A DNA stretch of 64,000 nt, taken from contig NZ_OV350343.1 in assembly GCF_923868895.1 (NCBI RefSeq), positions 744,001-808,000 on the forward strand. Direction: 5' to 3'. The stretch is from Halomonas sp. TD01. GTDB lineage: Bacteria; Pseudomonadota; Gammaproteobacteria; Pseudomonadales; Halomonadaceae. A program made the position numbers and the translations under genes. This document shows, one piece after another, positions 30,996 to 40,624 of the stretch (within the stretch, counting starts at the first letter, position 1; every line of letters starts with the position of its first letter). The notes under the pieces were generated by a model that did not search any database, had not been told where the DNA came from, and was given only the letters and a program-made list of their open reading frames with translations.

Positions 30996-33830
30996 CTAAG
31001 TTGCTTCCGAGCGGCTTAGGCGGCAAGCGGCATACTTGAACTCTGGAATCTTTCCGTAAGGGTCCAGCGCTGGGTTAGTGAGTAAATTTGCAGCGGCTTC
31101 GCCATAACAGAAAGGCACGAAGACCATCCCCTCTGGCATTCCTGGGTCAACCCTCGCTTTAAGAGTAATGGCGCCTCGGCGAGTAGCAATTGTCAGATCA
31201 TCACCCGGCGCCATGCCAAGCCTTACCAGCTCAGCTGGCGCCAAGCTCGCCACGGCTTCCGGCTCCAGGTCATCGAGCACTTTGGCGCGACGGGTCATTG
31301 ATCCGGTATGCCAGTGCTCTAACTGACGGCCAGTGGTCAGCACCGTCGGATAGTCGTTATCTACCGGCTCATCCGGGGGCAGTGGCCGCGTAGGCGCGAA
31401 CTTAGCCCGCCCACTGACGGTTGGGAAGACCTCACTGAAGACCACGTCTTGTCCCGGTGCATCCTCCGCTGAGCAAGGGTAAGTCACCGACTGCTCGCGC
31501 TCCAAACGCTCCCAGGAAATATTATCGAGAGAGGCCATGCCGCGCTTCATTTCAGCAAACACATCACGCGGATGCTGGTAGTTCCAATCCAGGCCGAAGC
31601 GTTTAGCCATTTCCTGGATGATCCACCAGTCCGGCTTGGCCTGGCCCGGTAGCGGCAAGGCCGCACGCCCCATCTGCACTTGCCTATTGGTGTTGGTGAC
31701 GGTGCCGTCCTTCTCGGGCCAAGCGGAGGCCGGCAGAATGACATCGGCGAATTGAGCGGTTTCAGTGACAAAAAGATCCTGTACCACCAGATGTTCCAGC
31801 TTGGCCAACGCGGCCCGGGCATGAGCCAGGTCTGGATCGGACATCGCCGGGTTTTCCCCCTGGATATACATGCCGCGAATGGTGCCCGCAGCGATAGCAT
31901 CCATAATTTCCACCACGGTGAGACCCGGCGTGGGATCCAGTTTGGTATTCCACAGCTCTTCGAAAGCACTGCGTACCTGAGCATCGCTGACCGGCTGGTA
32001 GTCCGGCATCACCATGGGAATAAGGCCAGCATCAGACGCCCCTTGAACGTTGTTTTGCCCCCGCAGAGGATGCAAACCAGTGCCAGGACGCCCGGTTTGG
32101 CCACAAGCCAGCGCCAGCGAGATCAAACAGCGGGCGTTGTCGGTGCCGTGGGTGTGTTGAGAAATTCCCATGCCCCAGAAAATCATCGCCCGCTCGGCAG
32201 TCGCATAGAGCCGCGCCACCTCGCGGATGGTCTCTGGCTCGACACCGCACAGGCCGCTCATCGCTTCGGGGGTCATGTCCACCGTATGTGTCTTCAGTGC
32301 CTCAAAGCCCTCGGTATGCTCGGTGATATAGGCCGTGTCATAGAGCTCTTCGCTGATGATTACATTGAGCATGGCATTAAACAGCGCCACATCCGTACCC
32401 AGTGAAAAGCGAACGCTGCGATGGGCGTAGGCATCCAACGCCTGACCACGGGGGTCGAGTATCACTATTTTGGTACCGCGCTTGGCGGCCTGTTTAAAGA
32501 AGGTGGCCGCCACCGGATGGTTTACCGCGGGGTTACAGCCGGTAAGAATCACTACATCGGCCTGACTGGCCTGCATAAAGGAAGCGGTTACCGAACCGGA
32601 GCCGATACACTCCATGAGCGCTGCCACCGAACTGGCGTGACACAAGCGCGTACAGTGATCCACATGGTTGGAACCAAAGCCGGTACGCACTAGCTTCTGG
32701 AAAAGCCACGCCTCCTCATTGGAGCACTTGGCGCTGCCAAAACCAGCCAAGGCGTCAGGGCCATGATTCACTTTTAGGTTCACAAGCCCACTGGCGGCAA
32801 ACTCCAGGGCTTCATCCCAGCTTGCCTCGCGGAAATGCGTCAAGGGGTTGGCGGGGTCGAAGTCTGGATCGATTCCCTTTGCGACACCCTCGCGACGGAT
32901 CAGCGGAGTAACAAGCCGGGATGGATGGCGCGGATAATCATAACCAAAGCGCCCTTTGACACACAGACGGCTCTCGTTCGAAGGGCCGTTCCTGCCCTCC
33001 ACATAAAGGATCTTATCGTCCTTGATATGGTAGGTAAGCTGACAGCCAACCCCGCAGTAGGGACACACTGAGTCAACCTTGCGGTCAGCCACAGCAGAGT
33101 CTCCGTGACCCTGCTCATCCACTAGGGTGGCAGGCATTAAAGCACCCGTGGGGCAGGCTTGAACACACTCGCCGCAAGCAACACAGGTGCTGTCCCCCAT
33201 GGGGTCGTCGAAATCAAATACGATCTTAGACGCCGCCCCACGGTGAGCCAGTCCGATAACATCGTTAACCTGCACGTCGCGACAGGCACGCACACACAGA
33301 TTGCACTCAATACAGGCATCAAGGTTAACGCGCATGGCAGAGTGGCTGCTGTCTTGCTCCAGGCTACCCGCCCTAGGCGCCACATGGTGCACGGTAGCTG
33401 TCTCACGCTCTTCGCGCTTGGGCAGCTTGCGGCGCACTGCCGTGGCATCAATGGCCAGCTGGTCAGCCATGGTCCAGAAATGGCTTGAGCTGTCGGGGCT
33501 CTCTTCGCGCTCAGGCTGGTCGACCAGCAGCATTTCCATGACCATCTTGCGGGCCGTGTGTGCACGTTCAGAGCTGGCACTATTAACCACCATACCGGGA
33601 GCCGCCTGACGCAGACAGCTTGCGGCCAAGGTGCGCTCGCCCTCGATTTCCACCATACAAGCACGGCAGTTGCCGTCGGCGCGGTAGCCGCTGGCATCCT
33701 TGAAACAGAGATGCGGAATGGTCTCGCCTGCACGCTTGGCGACTTGCCAGAGGGTTTCACCGGGGTAGGCGCTGACGTCAACGCCGTCCAGGGTCAGGGT
33801 AAAGCTTTGGTTTAAGCTCGGTTCACTCAT
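30996..33830 (-). CDS. NAD-type formate dehydrogenase alpha (molybdopterin) subunit
   Basis: A 944-residue molybdoenzyme. In order: an N-terminal 2Fe-2S ferredoxin domain (HLCFKDASGYRADGNCRACMVE), a NuoG-type Cys region, two 4Fe-4S sites (CIECNLCVRACRD and CVACGECVQACPTGAL), a fourth cluster region (CPYCGVGCQL), then the MGD-binding body with the catalytic Cys in HCTRLCHASS. This is the FdsA/FdhA layout of cytoplasmic NAD+-dependent formate dehydrogenase, giving CO2 and NADH. It oxidises formate from PurU and FdhA. It follows the beta subunit by 11 bp. No FdsC or FdsD chaperone gene is adjacent. Confidence 0.93.
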   Translation of the reverse strand: MSEPSLNQSFTLTLDGVDVSAYPGETLWQVAKRAGETIPHLCFKDASGYRADGNCRACMVEIEGERTLAASCLRQAAPGMVVNSASSERAHTARKMVMEMLLVDQPEREESPDSSSHFWTMADQLAIDATAVRRKLPKREERETATVHHVAPRAGSLEQDSSHSAMRVNLDACIECNLCVRACRDVQVNDVIGLAHRGAASKIVFDFDDPMGDSTCVACGECVQACPTGALMPATLVDEQGHGDSAVADRKVDSVCPYCGVGCQLTYHIKDDKILYVEGRNGPSNESRLCVKGRFGYDYPRHPSRLVTPLIRREGVAKGIDPDFDPANPLTHFREASWDEALEFAASGLVNLKVNHGPDALAGFGSAKCSNEEAWLFQKLVRTGFGSNHVDHCTRLCHASSVAALMECIGSGSVTASFMQASQADVVILTGCNPAVNHPVAATFFKQAAKRGTKIVILDPRGQALDAYAHRSVRFSLGTDVALFNAMLNVIISEELYDTAYITEHTEGFEALKTHTVDMTPEAMSGLCGVEPETIREVARLYATAERAMIFWGMGISQHTHGTDNARCLISLALACGQTGRPGTGLHPLRGQNNVQGASDAGLIPMVMPDYQPVSDAQVRSAFEELWNTKLDPTPGLTVVEIMDAIAAGTIRGMYIQGENPAMSDPDLAHARAALAKLEHLVVQDLFVTETAQFADVILPASAWPEKDGTVTNTNRQVQMGRAALPLPGQAKPDWWIIQEMAKRFGLDWNYQHPRDVFAEMKRGMASLDNISWERLEREQSVTYPCSAEDAPGQDVVFSEVFPTVSGRAKFAPTRPLPPDEPVDNDYPTVLTTGRQLEHWHTGSMTRRAKVLDDLEPEAVASLAPAELVRLGMAPGDDLTIATRRGAITLKARVDPGMPEGMVFVPFCYGEAAANLLTNPALDPYGKIPEFKYAACRLSRSEAT

Positions 33831-33841
33831 ACTGATCTCCC

Positions 33842-35560
33842 TTATCCCTTGACGATAACGTTCTGGGCAGCCAGTTCACTGCGAAAATCCTTGAGCAAGC
33901 CCAATACTGGGTTAGGTGCCGCCTGACCAAGCCCACAAATAGAAGCATCTACCATCACTTGGGAGAGTTGCGTCATAAGCCCAGCATCCCATTCATTACG
34001 CTCAAGCAGCGTCAGCATTTTTTCTGTTCCCACTCGACACGGCGTGCATTGACCACAGGACTCATCGGCAAAGAAAGCCAGTAGGTTGGTAGCAACCCCG
34101 CGCAGATTGTCCTGATCGGAAAGCACGATCACCGCGGCTGAGCCAATAAAACAGCCGTGCTCCTGGAGGGTATCGAAGTCGAGAGGAATATTGGCTTTAG
34201 TGGCGGGCAGAATACCGCCAGAGGCGCCACCAGGTAGATAAGCCGCCAAGCGGTGACCTTCCGCCATGCCGCCACAATACTCGTCAATTAACTCGTTTAG
34301 CGTAATGCCAGCTGGCGCCAGATAAACGCCAGGCTGCTTAACGCGCCCCGAAACAGAGAAACTGCGCAGCCCCACACGGCCATGGCGGCCCTGACTGGAG
34401 AAGGCCTCCGCGCCACGCTGCCAAATCATCGGAATCCAGTAGACGGTCTCGACGTTATTGACCAGCGTTGGGCGGTCCAAGAGCCCTTTCTGAGCCACAA
34501 ACGGAGGACGATGGCGGGGCTTGCCCGGCTTGCCTTCCAGGGACTCGATCATCGCCGACTCTTCGCCGCAGATGTAAGCACCCGCTCCGCGGCGCAGCAC
34601 GATATACCCCGGCGCTACTAGGCCAGCGTCCTCAAGCTCGCCAATCGCCTCGCGCAGCACGACATGTAACGCTGGATACTCGTCACGTAGGTAGATATAC
34701 AGCGCCTCAGCGTCTACCGCCCAAGCACTGACCAAGGCACCTTCAAGAAACTGGTGCGGCGCACGCTCCAGATAATAACGGTCCTTAAAGGTACCGGGTT
34801 CGCCCTCATCAGCATTAATGGCACAGTAGCGGGGACCAGCCTCCTGACGCACAAAGTGCCATTTCTTAAAAGTAGGAAAACCCGCGCCCCCTAAGCCGCG
34901 GAGGTTGGCCTGCTGCATCGCTTCCATCAATGCTTCAACCGTCACTTCCCCGCTGCGGCAGGCCTGGAGCAATGCAAAACCACCCTCGCTGCGATAGCTA
35001 TCAAGTCGTTGCCAATCGATAGGTTCGGGGTGAGTGTCGTCGGCATCGATAGCTGCCTGAACTTGAGCCACATCGGCTCGACCTAAGTGGTGATGGCCGA
35101 CCTCCACTACGGGCGCTGTATCGCAGCGCCCCATGCATGGCGCGCGCAACACCCGTACCTGCTCGATATCGACGTTTGCTTCCAACTGCGCTTTAAGCGC
35201 CTCAGCGCCAGCTAACTGGCAAGCCAGAGAGTCACAAACGCGGATAGTCAACGCCGGGGGCACGTCCTGGTCGTCATGGATGACATCGAAGTGAGCATAA
35301 AAGGTTGCTGTCTCATAGATCGCTGCCATAGGCAGGTTCATATAAGCCGCCAGGGCACGCAGGTCTGCCAACAACAAATGCCCTCGGGCATCCTGAAGAG
35401 CATGCAGGTGTTCGATTAATAAATCGCGTCGACGCAATGCGGCATCGTTGCGTTCATCGCCCAGCAGTTCACGCAATCCCTCAAGACGGATGGGATCGAG
35501 TTCACGGCCGCGGGGCTTGCCGCGAAAGCGGCGCTTGGGGGTCACGGTCTGGACGGTCAT
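33842..35560 (-). CDS. formate dehydrogenase beta subunit, NuoE-NuoF fusion
   Basis: A 572-residue fusion. Residues about 20-170 are a NuoE/FdsG-like thioredoxin-fold domain with 2Fe-2S Cys residues (VCDSLACQ, RAPCMGRCDTAPVV). The rest is NuoF/FdsB-like: RGLGGAGFPTFKKW (NADH/FMN), NADEGEPGTFKDRYYLE, GAGAYICGEESAMIESLEG, and the 4Fe-4S site CGQCTPCRVGTEKML with a further Cys in ICGLGQAAPNP. It passes electrons from formate to NAD+. It is first in a two-gene operon with the alpha subunit; fusing the gamma and beta parts makes a two-chain enzyme. Confidence 0.93.
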   Translation of the reverse strand: MTVQTVTPKRRFRGKPRGRELDPIRLEGLRELLGDERNDAALRRRDLLIEHLHALQDARGHLLLADLRALAAYMNLPMAAIYETATFYAHFDVIHDDQDVPPALTIRVCDSLACQLAGAEALKAQLEANVDIEQVRVLRAPCMGRCDTAPVVEVGHHHLGRADVAQVQAAIDADDTHPEPIDWQRLDSYRSEGGFALLQACRSGEVTVEALMEAMQQANLRGLGGAGFPTFKKWHFVRQEAGPRYCAINADEGEPGTFKDRYYLERAPHQFLEGALVSAWAVDAEALYIYLRDEYPALHVVLREAIGELEDAGLVAPGYIVLRRGAGAYICGEESAMIESLEGKPGKPRHRPPFVAQKGLLDRPTLVNNVETVYWIPMIWQRGAEAFSSQGRHGRVGLRSFSVSGRVKQPGVYLAPAGITLNELIDEYCGGMAEGHRLAAYLPGGASGGILPATKANIPLDFDTLQEHGCFIGSAAVIVLSDQDNLRGVATNLLAFFADESCGQCTPCRVGTEKMLTLLERNEWDAGLMTQLSQVMVDASICGLGQAAPNPVLGLLKDFRSELAAQNVIVKG

Positions 35561-35606
35561 GGGTCACTCATTATTATCTTGATCGGCGGTATACCGAATG
35601 AACGAA

Positions 35607-35630
35607 GACGGCACCCCGCGGGGTGCCGTC
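35607..35630. terminator. perfect 24-bp palindrome, probable terminator of fdhA
   Basis: GACGGCACCCCG followed directly by its complement CGGGGTGCCGTC. It lies between the fdhA stop (35740) and the formate dehydrogenase start (35560). There is no T run, so termination would be weak; an operator is the alternative. Confidence 0.5.
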
Positions 35631-35639
35631 TAGGGTCTT

Positions 35640-35710
35640 ACTATCTATCCTGAACGATCTATTTCGATCTATCTATTTCTAACTACCTGTTTCGAGCTAT
35701 CTATCTCGTA
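35640..35710. repeat. degenerate short repeats downstream of fdhA
   Basis: About five imperfect copies of a CTATCTATTTC-like string (for example GATCTATTTC, CTATCTATTTC, CTACCTGTTTC, CTATCTATCTC) occur in a row. It is low-complexity sequence in the 180-bp gap upstream of the formate dehydrogenase operon. No function is evident. Confidence 0.6.
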
Positions 35711-35739
35711 TCCCCTGCGGGCAGGCAGGCACTTCCGCC

Positions 35740-36933
35740 TTATGCAGGCACACTGCCGTGGGGATCAATGACGAATTTCTTGGCGGCTCCGCCATCGAAG
35801 TCGGCATACCCTTGGGGCGCCTGATCCAGGGTGATCATCTGTACATTTACCGCATCGGCGATCTTAACTTTACCGAATAGGATAGCCTGCATCAGCGGGC
35901 GGTGATACTTCATTACCGGGCACTGTCCGGTATGAAAACTGTGGGATTTGGCCCATCCGAGGCCAAAGCGCATGCTCAAAGCACCTTGCTTGGCGGCATC
36001 ATCAGCGGCACCGGGGTCTTCGGTCACATACAGGCCAGGAATACCGATTTGGCCGCCCGCGCGAGTTAGCGACATCGCCGAGTTAAGCACGGTCGCGGGT
36101 GCTTCTTTACCATGGTTGCACCCGCAGGCGTGGGCTTCGAAACCGACACAGTCGACAAAGGCATCGACTTCACGCTCGCCGAGAATCACCTCAATCTTAT
36201 CGGCCATATCGCCGTCCTGGGTCAGGTCAATGGTCTCGCAGCCAAAGCTTCTCGCTTGGGCTAAACGGTCTTCGACCATATCGCCGACAATCACACAAGC
36301 CGCGCCAAGCAACTGAGCAGAAACTGCCGCCGCCAGACCCACAGGGCCAGCACCCGCAATATAGACAGTACTGCCGGGGCCAACACCAGCAGTAACGCAA
36401 CCATGGAAGCCGGTGGGGAAGATATCGGAAAGCAGGGTTAAATCTTTGATTTTCTCCATCGCTTGATCGGTGTCCGGGAACTTCAGCAGATTGAAGTCCG
36501 CGTAGGGAACCATGACATATTCGGTCTGGCCACCCACCCAGCCACCCATATCGACATAGCCATAAGCAGCCCCCGGACGAGAGGGGTTCACGTTAAGGCA
36601 GATGCCGGTACGGCCTTCTTTACAGTTACGGCAGCGACCGCAGGCAATATTAAACGGCACAGAGACTAGATCGCCGGGCTGGATAAACTCGACGTCGCGG
36701 CCACACTCGACCACCAAGCCGGTGATTTCGTGACCCAGCACCAAACCGGATGGCGCAGTGGTGCGGCCGCGCACCATATGCTGGTCGCTGCCACAGATGT
36801 TGGTGGTGACGACTTTAAGAATTACGCCGTGCTCACACTTTCGATTACCGATGGCGAGCTCAGGATAGGCAATAGATTCGACGGCGACTTCACCCGGCCC
36901 TTTATAGACCACTCCGCGGTTGGCTGCATTCAT
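35740..36933 (-). CDS. fdhA: glutathione-independent formaldehyde dehydrogenase
   Basis: A 397-residue zinc alcohol dehydrogenase-type enzyme that oxidises formaldehyde to formate with NAD+ without glutathione. Zinc motifs: CGSDQHMVRGRT and GHEITGLVVECG (catalytic), and CGRCRNCKEGRTGIC (structural). NAD motif is VYIAGAGPVGLAAAVSAQLLGA. The start ATG 36933 after AGGAG gives MNAANRGVVYKGPGEV, as in P. putida. It detoxifies formaldehyde released by GbcAB and DgcAB. Divergent from the BCCT transporter. Confidence 0.95.
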   Translation of the reverse strand: MNAANRGVVYKGPGEVAVESIAYPELAIGNRKCEHGVILKVVTTNICGSDQHMVRGRTTAPSGLVLGHEITGLVVECGRDVEFIQPGDLVSVPFNIACGRCRNCKEGRTGICLNVNPSRPGAAYGYVDMGGWVGGQTEYVMVPYADFNLLKFPDTDQAMEKIKDLTLLSDIFPTGFHGCVTAGVGPGSTVYIAGAGPVGLAAAVSAQLLGAACVIVGDMVEDRLAQARSFGCETIDLTQDGDMADKIEVILGEREVDAFVDCVGFEAHACGCNHGKEAPATVLNSAMSLTRAGGQIGIPGLYVTEDPGAADDAAKQGALSMRFGLGWAKSHSFHTGQCPVMKYHRPLMQAILFGKVKIADAVNVQMITLDQAPQGYADFDGGAAKKFVIDPHGSVPA

Positions 36934-37074
36934 GGCTAGCTCCTGTTGTTTATTGTTGTGCGCTTGATGGTGGATTGCGCTTTCCCACCCTATCCCCTCC
37001 GTGCCTAAGGACTTACCCCACAAAGGCACTCACATATCTATTCAAGACATCCTAGTCAGGACGAATAGCTAGAG

Positions 37075-37088
37075 GTCGCTTTCACGAC
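37075..37088. promoter_or_regulatory. GTCG-N6-CGAC site in the fdhA/BCCT divergent region
   Basis: GTCG, six bases (CTTTCA), CGAC. The same half-sites with the same spacing occur at 47768-47781 upstream of the dipeptidase-dgc operon, and both copies share CACGACA on one side. A candidate for a shared betaine-pathway operator, possibly GbdR. The rest of the 244-bp gap shows no gene. Confidence 0.4.
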
Positions 37089-37177
37089 ACTCTTCCCCTG
37101 AAACAGGCCCAACAATTCGCTGTGTCGGCGATGCGGGCGCATAGCCGATATCTAACAATAGCTACCAAGGACATCTA

Positions 37178-38758
37178 ATGAAGAACAATGACGATCCTGT
37201 CCTGTCGCCCGGACAGGACAATACTCAGATAATGGGGTTAGATTTTCATAACCCCGTATTCCCACTCTCCGCTCTCGCCATTCTGCTATTCATTCTTTAC
37301 GCTCTTATTTACCCGGATGCCGCTAATACGCAGCTTGGGCTTGCAAAGAACTGGTCAATTGAACACTTTGACTGGCTGTTTATGATTGCAGGCAATACCT
37401 TTGTGGTGTTCTGCCTCGTACTGATCTGCTTGCCACTCGGGCGAATTCGTTTGGGCGGCAGCGATGCCAAGCCGGAGTACTCGCGCACCTCCTGGTTCGC
37501 CATGCTATTTGCGGCGGGCATGGGTATCGGCCTGATGTTCTGGAGCGTTGCTGAGCCGGTGGCCTACTACACCAACTGGTACGGTACGCCCCTAAATGCC
37601 CCAGCAGGTACCTCGGATGGCGCCAGTGCCGCCATGGGCGCGACCATGTTCCATTGGGGGCTGCACCCCTGGGCAATCTACGCAGTCGTCGCACTCTCGC
37701 TGGCGTTCTTTGCCTATAATAAGGGCTTGCCACTCACGCTTCGCTCCGCCTTTTATCCACTTCTAGGTGAGCATACCCGCGGCTGGGCAGGCCATATCAT
37801 CGATATTCTTGCCGTGCTCGCCACCATTTTCGGCCTCGCCACCTCGCTCGGCTTTGGCGCTACCCAAGCGGCAGGTGGGCTCGCCTACCTGTTCGGTATC
37901 CCCAACACTATCGGTACCCAGCTGGCGATTATCCTAGTGGTCACGGTGATTGCGCTGATTTCGGTATGGCGGGGTATCGACGGTGGCGTAAAGCTGTTCT
38001 CAAATATCAATATGATCATCGCGGCGATACTGCTTCTATTCGTTGTGATAGCAGGCCCGACCCTGATGATATTGACTGGGATTGGCACCACGACGCTAGA
38101 CTATGTGAGCCACCTTTTGCCGCTGTCGAACTGGATTGGCCGCGACGATGACACTTGGTATCACGGCTGGACCATCTTTTACTGGGCGTGGTGGATCTCC
38201 TGGTCTCCGTTTGTCGGCATGTTTATCGCTCGCGTATCGCGTGGTCGCACCGTTCGGGAGTTTCTAATTGCCGTGCTGCTGGTGCCAACGCTAGTCACGC
38301 TGGTTTGGATGAGCGCCTTCGGCGGCACAGCGCTTTTTCAGGCAACTAACGGCGTAGGCGAACTGGCCAACGGCATTGGTGATGTCTCGCTAGCCATGTT
38401 CCATATGCTGGAACAGTTGCCTCTCACCAGCATAACGTCAACACTAGCCATTATTCTGGTGTTGGTTTTCTTCATCACTTCATCAGACTCCGGCTCGTTG
38501 GTAATCGATAACATCACGGCCGGTGGCAAAACCGATGCCCCTAAGGGCCAGCGTGTTTTCTGGGCCGCACTTGAAGGTGTCATTGCGGGTGTGCTGTTGT
38601 ATGGCGGCGGCAGCACCGCGCTCAGTGCACTTCAGGCGGGCGCAGTAGCCACAGGGCTGCCCTTCACACTGGTACTATTAATAATGTGCGTCAGCCTTTA
38701 TGTAGGCCTTAATAAGGAGTGGCGACAGCTTAACGCGATACCCAAAACCGCTAAGTAA
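37178..38758 (+). CDS. BCCT-family transporter, probably glycine betaine
   Basis: A 526-residue protein with 12 membrane segments. GMGIGLMFWSVAEPVAYY carries the GMGIG motif linked with Na+-coupled betaine transport; GIDGGVKLFSNINM and FYWAWWISWSPFVGMFIARVSRGRTVREF are the family's signature regions. It should import betaine or a related trimethylammonium compound. It has no long C-terminal osmosensing tail, which fits nutrient uptake rather than osmotic control (inference). Divergent from fdhA. Confidence 0.93.
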   Translation: MKNNDDPVLSPGQDNTQIMGLDFHNPVFPLSALAILLFILYALIYPDAANTQLGLAKNWSIEHFDWLFMIAGNTFVVFCLVLICLPLGRIRLGGSDAKPEYSRTSWFAMLFAAGMGIGLMFWSVAEPVAYYTNWYGTPLNAPAGTSDGASAAMGATMFHWGLHPWAIYAVVALSLAFFAYNKGLPLTLRSAFYPLLGEHTRGWAGHIIDILAVLATIFGLATSLGFGATQAAGGLAYLFGIPNTIGTQLAIILVVTVIALISVWRGIDGGVKLFSNINMIIAAILLLFVVIAGPTLMILTGIGTTTLDYVSHLLPLSNWIGRDDDTWYHGWTIFYWAWWISWSPFVGMFIARVSRGRTVREFLIAVLLVPTLVTLVWMSAFGGTALFQATNGVGELANGIGDVSLAMFHMLEQLPLTSITSTLAIILVLVFFITSSDSGSLVIDNITAGGKTDAPKGQRVFWAALEGVIAGVLLYGGGSTALSALQAGAVATGLPFTLVLLIMCVSLYVGLNKEWRQLNAIPKTAK

Positions 38759-38768
38759 TCTCCCCCGC

Positions 38769-38795
38769 AACCGCCCGCCTAACCAGCAGGCGGTT
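38769..38795 (+). terminator. hairpin after the BCCT gene
   Basis: AACCGCC / GGCGGTT arms, with an extra inner GC pair pair, 11 bp after the stop. No clear T run follows, so termination may be partial and the EamA gene could be read through. Confidence 0.5.
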
Positions 38796-38825
38796 GTCCT
38801 CGTTTACCGACCAGGAACTAAGACA

Positions 38826-39713
38826 ATGCAGTCAAATTCTTACCATCGCGGTCTGGCCATGGTGATACTGGGTGTGGTGTTTCTCAGTTTCGACGGTCTG
38901 CTGATCCGCCTAGCCAACACCGATGGCTGGACCATCGTATTCTGGCGTGGTTTTTTGATGTTCTGCGTACTGGGAGTCTTGTGCTGTGTGGGTAGTCGAT
39001 TAGGGACGCTGAGAAGCCATCCGTTTTCGTCACTCGCCTCAGCGCTGCTGCTGGGTCTAATGTCGAGCCTCTTCGTGCTAGCCGTGATGAACGCCAATGT
39101 GGCCAACGTGGTAGTAATACTGAGCACAGCGCCACTGTTTGCCGCACTGTTTTCACGAGTTTTCCTACATGAAAAGGTGCCGCTAAGAACGTTGCTAGCC
39201 ATTGCCGTCTGCATGTTGGGTATGGGGTTGGTGTTCTTGGGCGAGGGAGCCATGGGAATGCTGGTGGGCAACCTGTATGCCTTAACGGCCGCGGCCGCCA
39301 TCGGCGGTAACCTGACCTTGCTACGCCGCTATCCAGCCATTGACCCCATGACGGTGATTGCCGGTGGCGGACTGCTCTCAGCGGCAATTGCTCTGCCCAT
39401 GGCTTCGCCGCTGGCGCTTGATGCCGAGCGTTATGGCGTGCTGGCACTGATGGGGCTAGTGCAGATGCCTCTAGCCACGGTGCTGATCAATAGCGCCACC
39501 CGCTACCTGCCATCTACCGAGGTGGCACTGTTTTATCTGGTGGAAACCGCATTGGGTACACTATGGGTGTGGTGGCTACTAGGCGAGACGCCGACGGCAT
39601 CAACGCTACTGGGCGGGGCCATCGTCATTACGGTGCTAGTGCTACACGCTTGGATGGGGTTACACCTGGAAAGACAGCGCCTGCGGCTTTATCCAGGCTT
39701 TGCTGGCAAATAG
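38826..39713 (+). CDS. EamA/DMT-family membrane transporter
   Basis: A 295-residue protein with ten hydrophobic segments in two EamA halves (GVVFLSFDGLLIRLA; ALTAAAAIGGNLTLLRRYP; YLVETALGTLWVWWLLGE). It is a drug/metabolite transporter, commonly an exporter of small metabolites. It lies 67 bp after the BCCT gene and may be expressed with it. Substrate unknown. Confidence 0.88.
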   Translation: MQSNSYHRGLAMVILGVVFLSFDGLLIRLANTDGWTIVFWRGFLMFCVLGVLCCVGSRLGTLRSHPFSSLASALLLGLMSSLFVLAVMNANVANVVVILSTAPLFAALFSRVFLHEKVPLRTLLAIAVCMLGMGLVFLGEGAMGMLVGNLYALTAAAAIGGNLTLLRRYPAIDPMTVIAGGGLLSAAIALPMASPLALDAERYGVLALMGLVQMPLATVLINSATRYLPSTEVALFYLVETALGTLWVWWLLGETPTASTLLGGAIVITVLVLHAWMGLHLERQRLRLYPGFAGK

Positions 39714-39722
39714 CGCCATCAG

Positions 39723-39747
39723 AAAGCCCGCCAGGAAAGGCGGGCTT
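39723..39747. terminator. hairpin between convergent EamA and etfB genes
   Basis: AAGCCCGCC / GGCGGGCTT with an AGGAAA loop, 10 bp after the EamA stop and 35 bp from the etfB stop. It could serve both strands. Confidence 0.75.
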
Positions 39748-39781
39748 GAACAGCGATTAAATGTTTAATGACCAAGCAGCT

Positions 39782-40624
39782 TCAGCGCAGCACGTCCTCT
39801 TCCTTGAGTAGCTTGTAGATCGCCTCGGCGCCCTCTTCGGGGGTGACGTCGGTGAGCACTTGCCCGCCCTTGCCCTCGGCTTTGGAAGCCGCCGCTTTGA
39901 AACGATCTCTGGCTGAGGCGGCTTTAATGATTTTCAGACGCTTAGGCCGTTTACGTGCGGGGCTCAAGTGCCACTGGGCCAACTCACTGTCGGCTTCAGA
40001 GGTAGTGGGCGCCACCGAGAAGCTGGCTCGACGAGCCGGGCCGAAGGCGCTCTGACGCGCCGCCGGCGCTGCTTCATCCACGCTGATGATGGCGGGCAAG
40101 CGCACCTTGAGACGGCGACGCTGGCCCCGTGGCAACGCTTGAAGCAGCGTTATCACACCATTCTCCACTGTCTCTATCGACGCCAAGCTATTCACTAACG
40201 GCCAACCGAGATGCTCAGCCAACGCATAGGGCAAAAGCCCAGAACCTTCTCCGCGCTCGGCCCGGGCACCGGTGATCACTAGTTGGGGCGAGGTAGCGGC
40301 TAAATGTTCCACCAGCGGTAGAATGGCATCGCTGCCATCGGGCTGCTCCAGCAAGGTCATAGACTCAAGCCCCATACCAACGCCTGTGGCCATACCCAAG
40401 TAACTGCGCAGAGCTGCCTCGCTGTCGACATCCTGAGAACCAGCGTGCAGTACGTCAATCCGGCTACCCGGCAGTTCTGCTTCCATGGCTAGAGCAAGTT
40501 CCAGACCCCGTGCATCCTGCTCGGCGCGCCTCGCACGACCGGTTGTGGGGTGACGGCCTATGGAGACCAGCACCGCCACGTCGATACCCGGCTTTTGTTG
40601 TTTTTGCTGTTGTTCAGGCCGCAT
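39782..40624 (-). CDS. etfB: electron transfer flavoprotein beta subunit, betaine-locus type
   Basis: A 280-residue EtfB-like protein (DVAVLVSIGRHP, GLELALAME, YALAEHLGWPLVNSLASIE) with a longer C-terminal basic region than housekeeping EtfB. It overlaps etfA by 11 bases as the last gene of the dipeptidase-dgcAB-etfAB operon. With EtfA it should carry electrons from DgcAB oxidation of dimethylglycine towards the quinone pool. In Pseudomonas the equivalents are PA5400-5401. Confidence 0.9.
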   Translation of the reverse strand: MRPEQQQKQQKPGIDVAVLVSIGRHPTTGRARRAEQDARGLELALAMEAELPGSRIDVLHAGSQDVDSEAALRSYLGMATGVGMGLESMTLLEQPDGSDAILPLVEHLAATSPQLVITGARAERGEGSGLLPYALAEHLGWPLVNSLASIETVENGVITLLQALPRGQRRRLKVRLPAIISVDEAAPAARQSAFGPARRASFSVAPTTSEADSELAQWHLSPARKRPKRLKIIKAASARDRFKAAASKAEGKGGQVLTDVTPEEGAEAIYKLLKEEDVLR

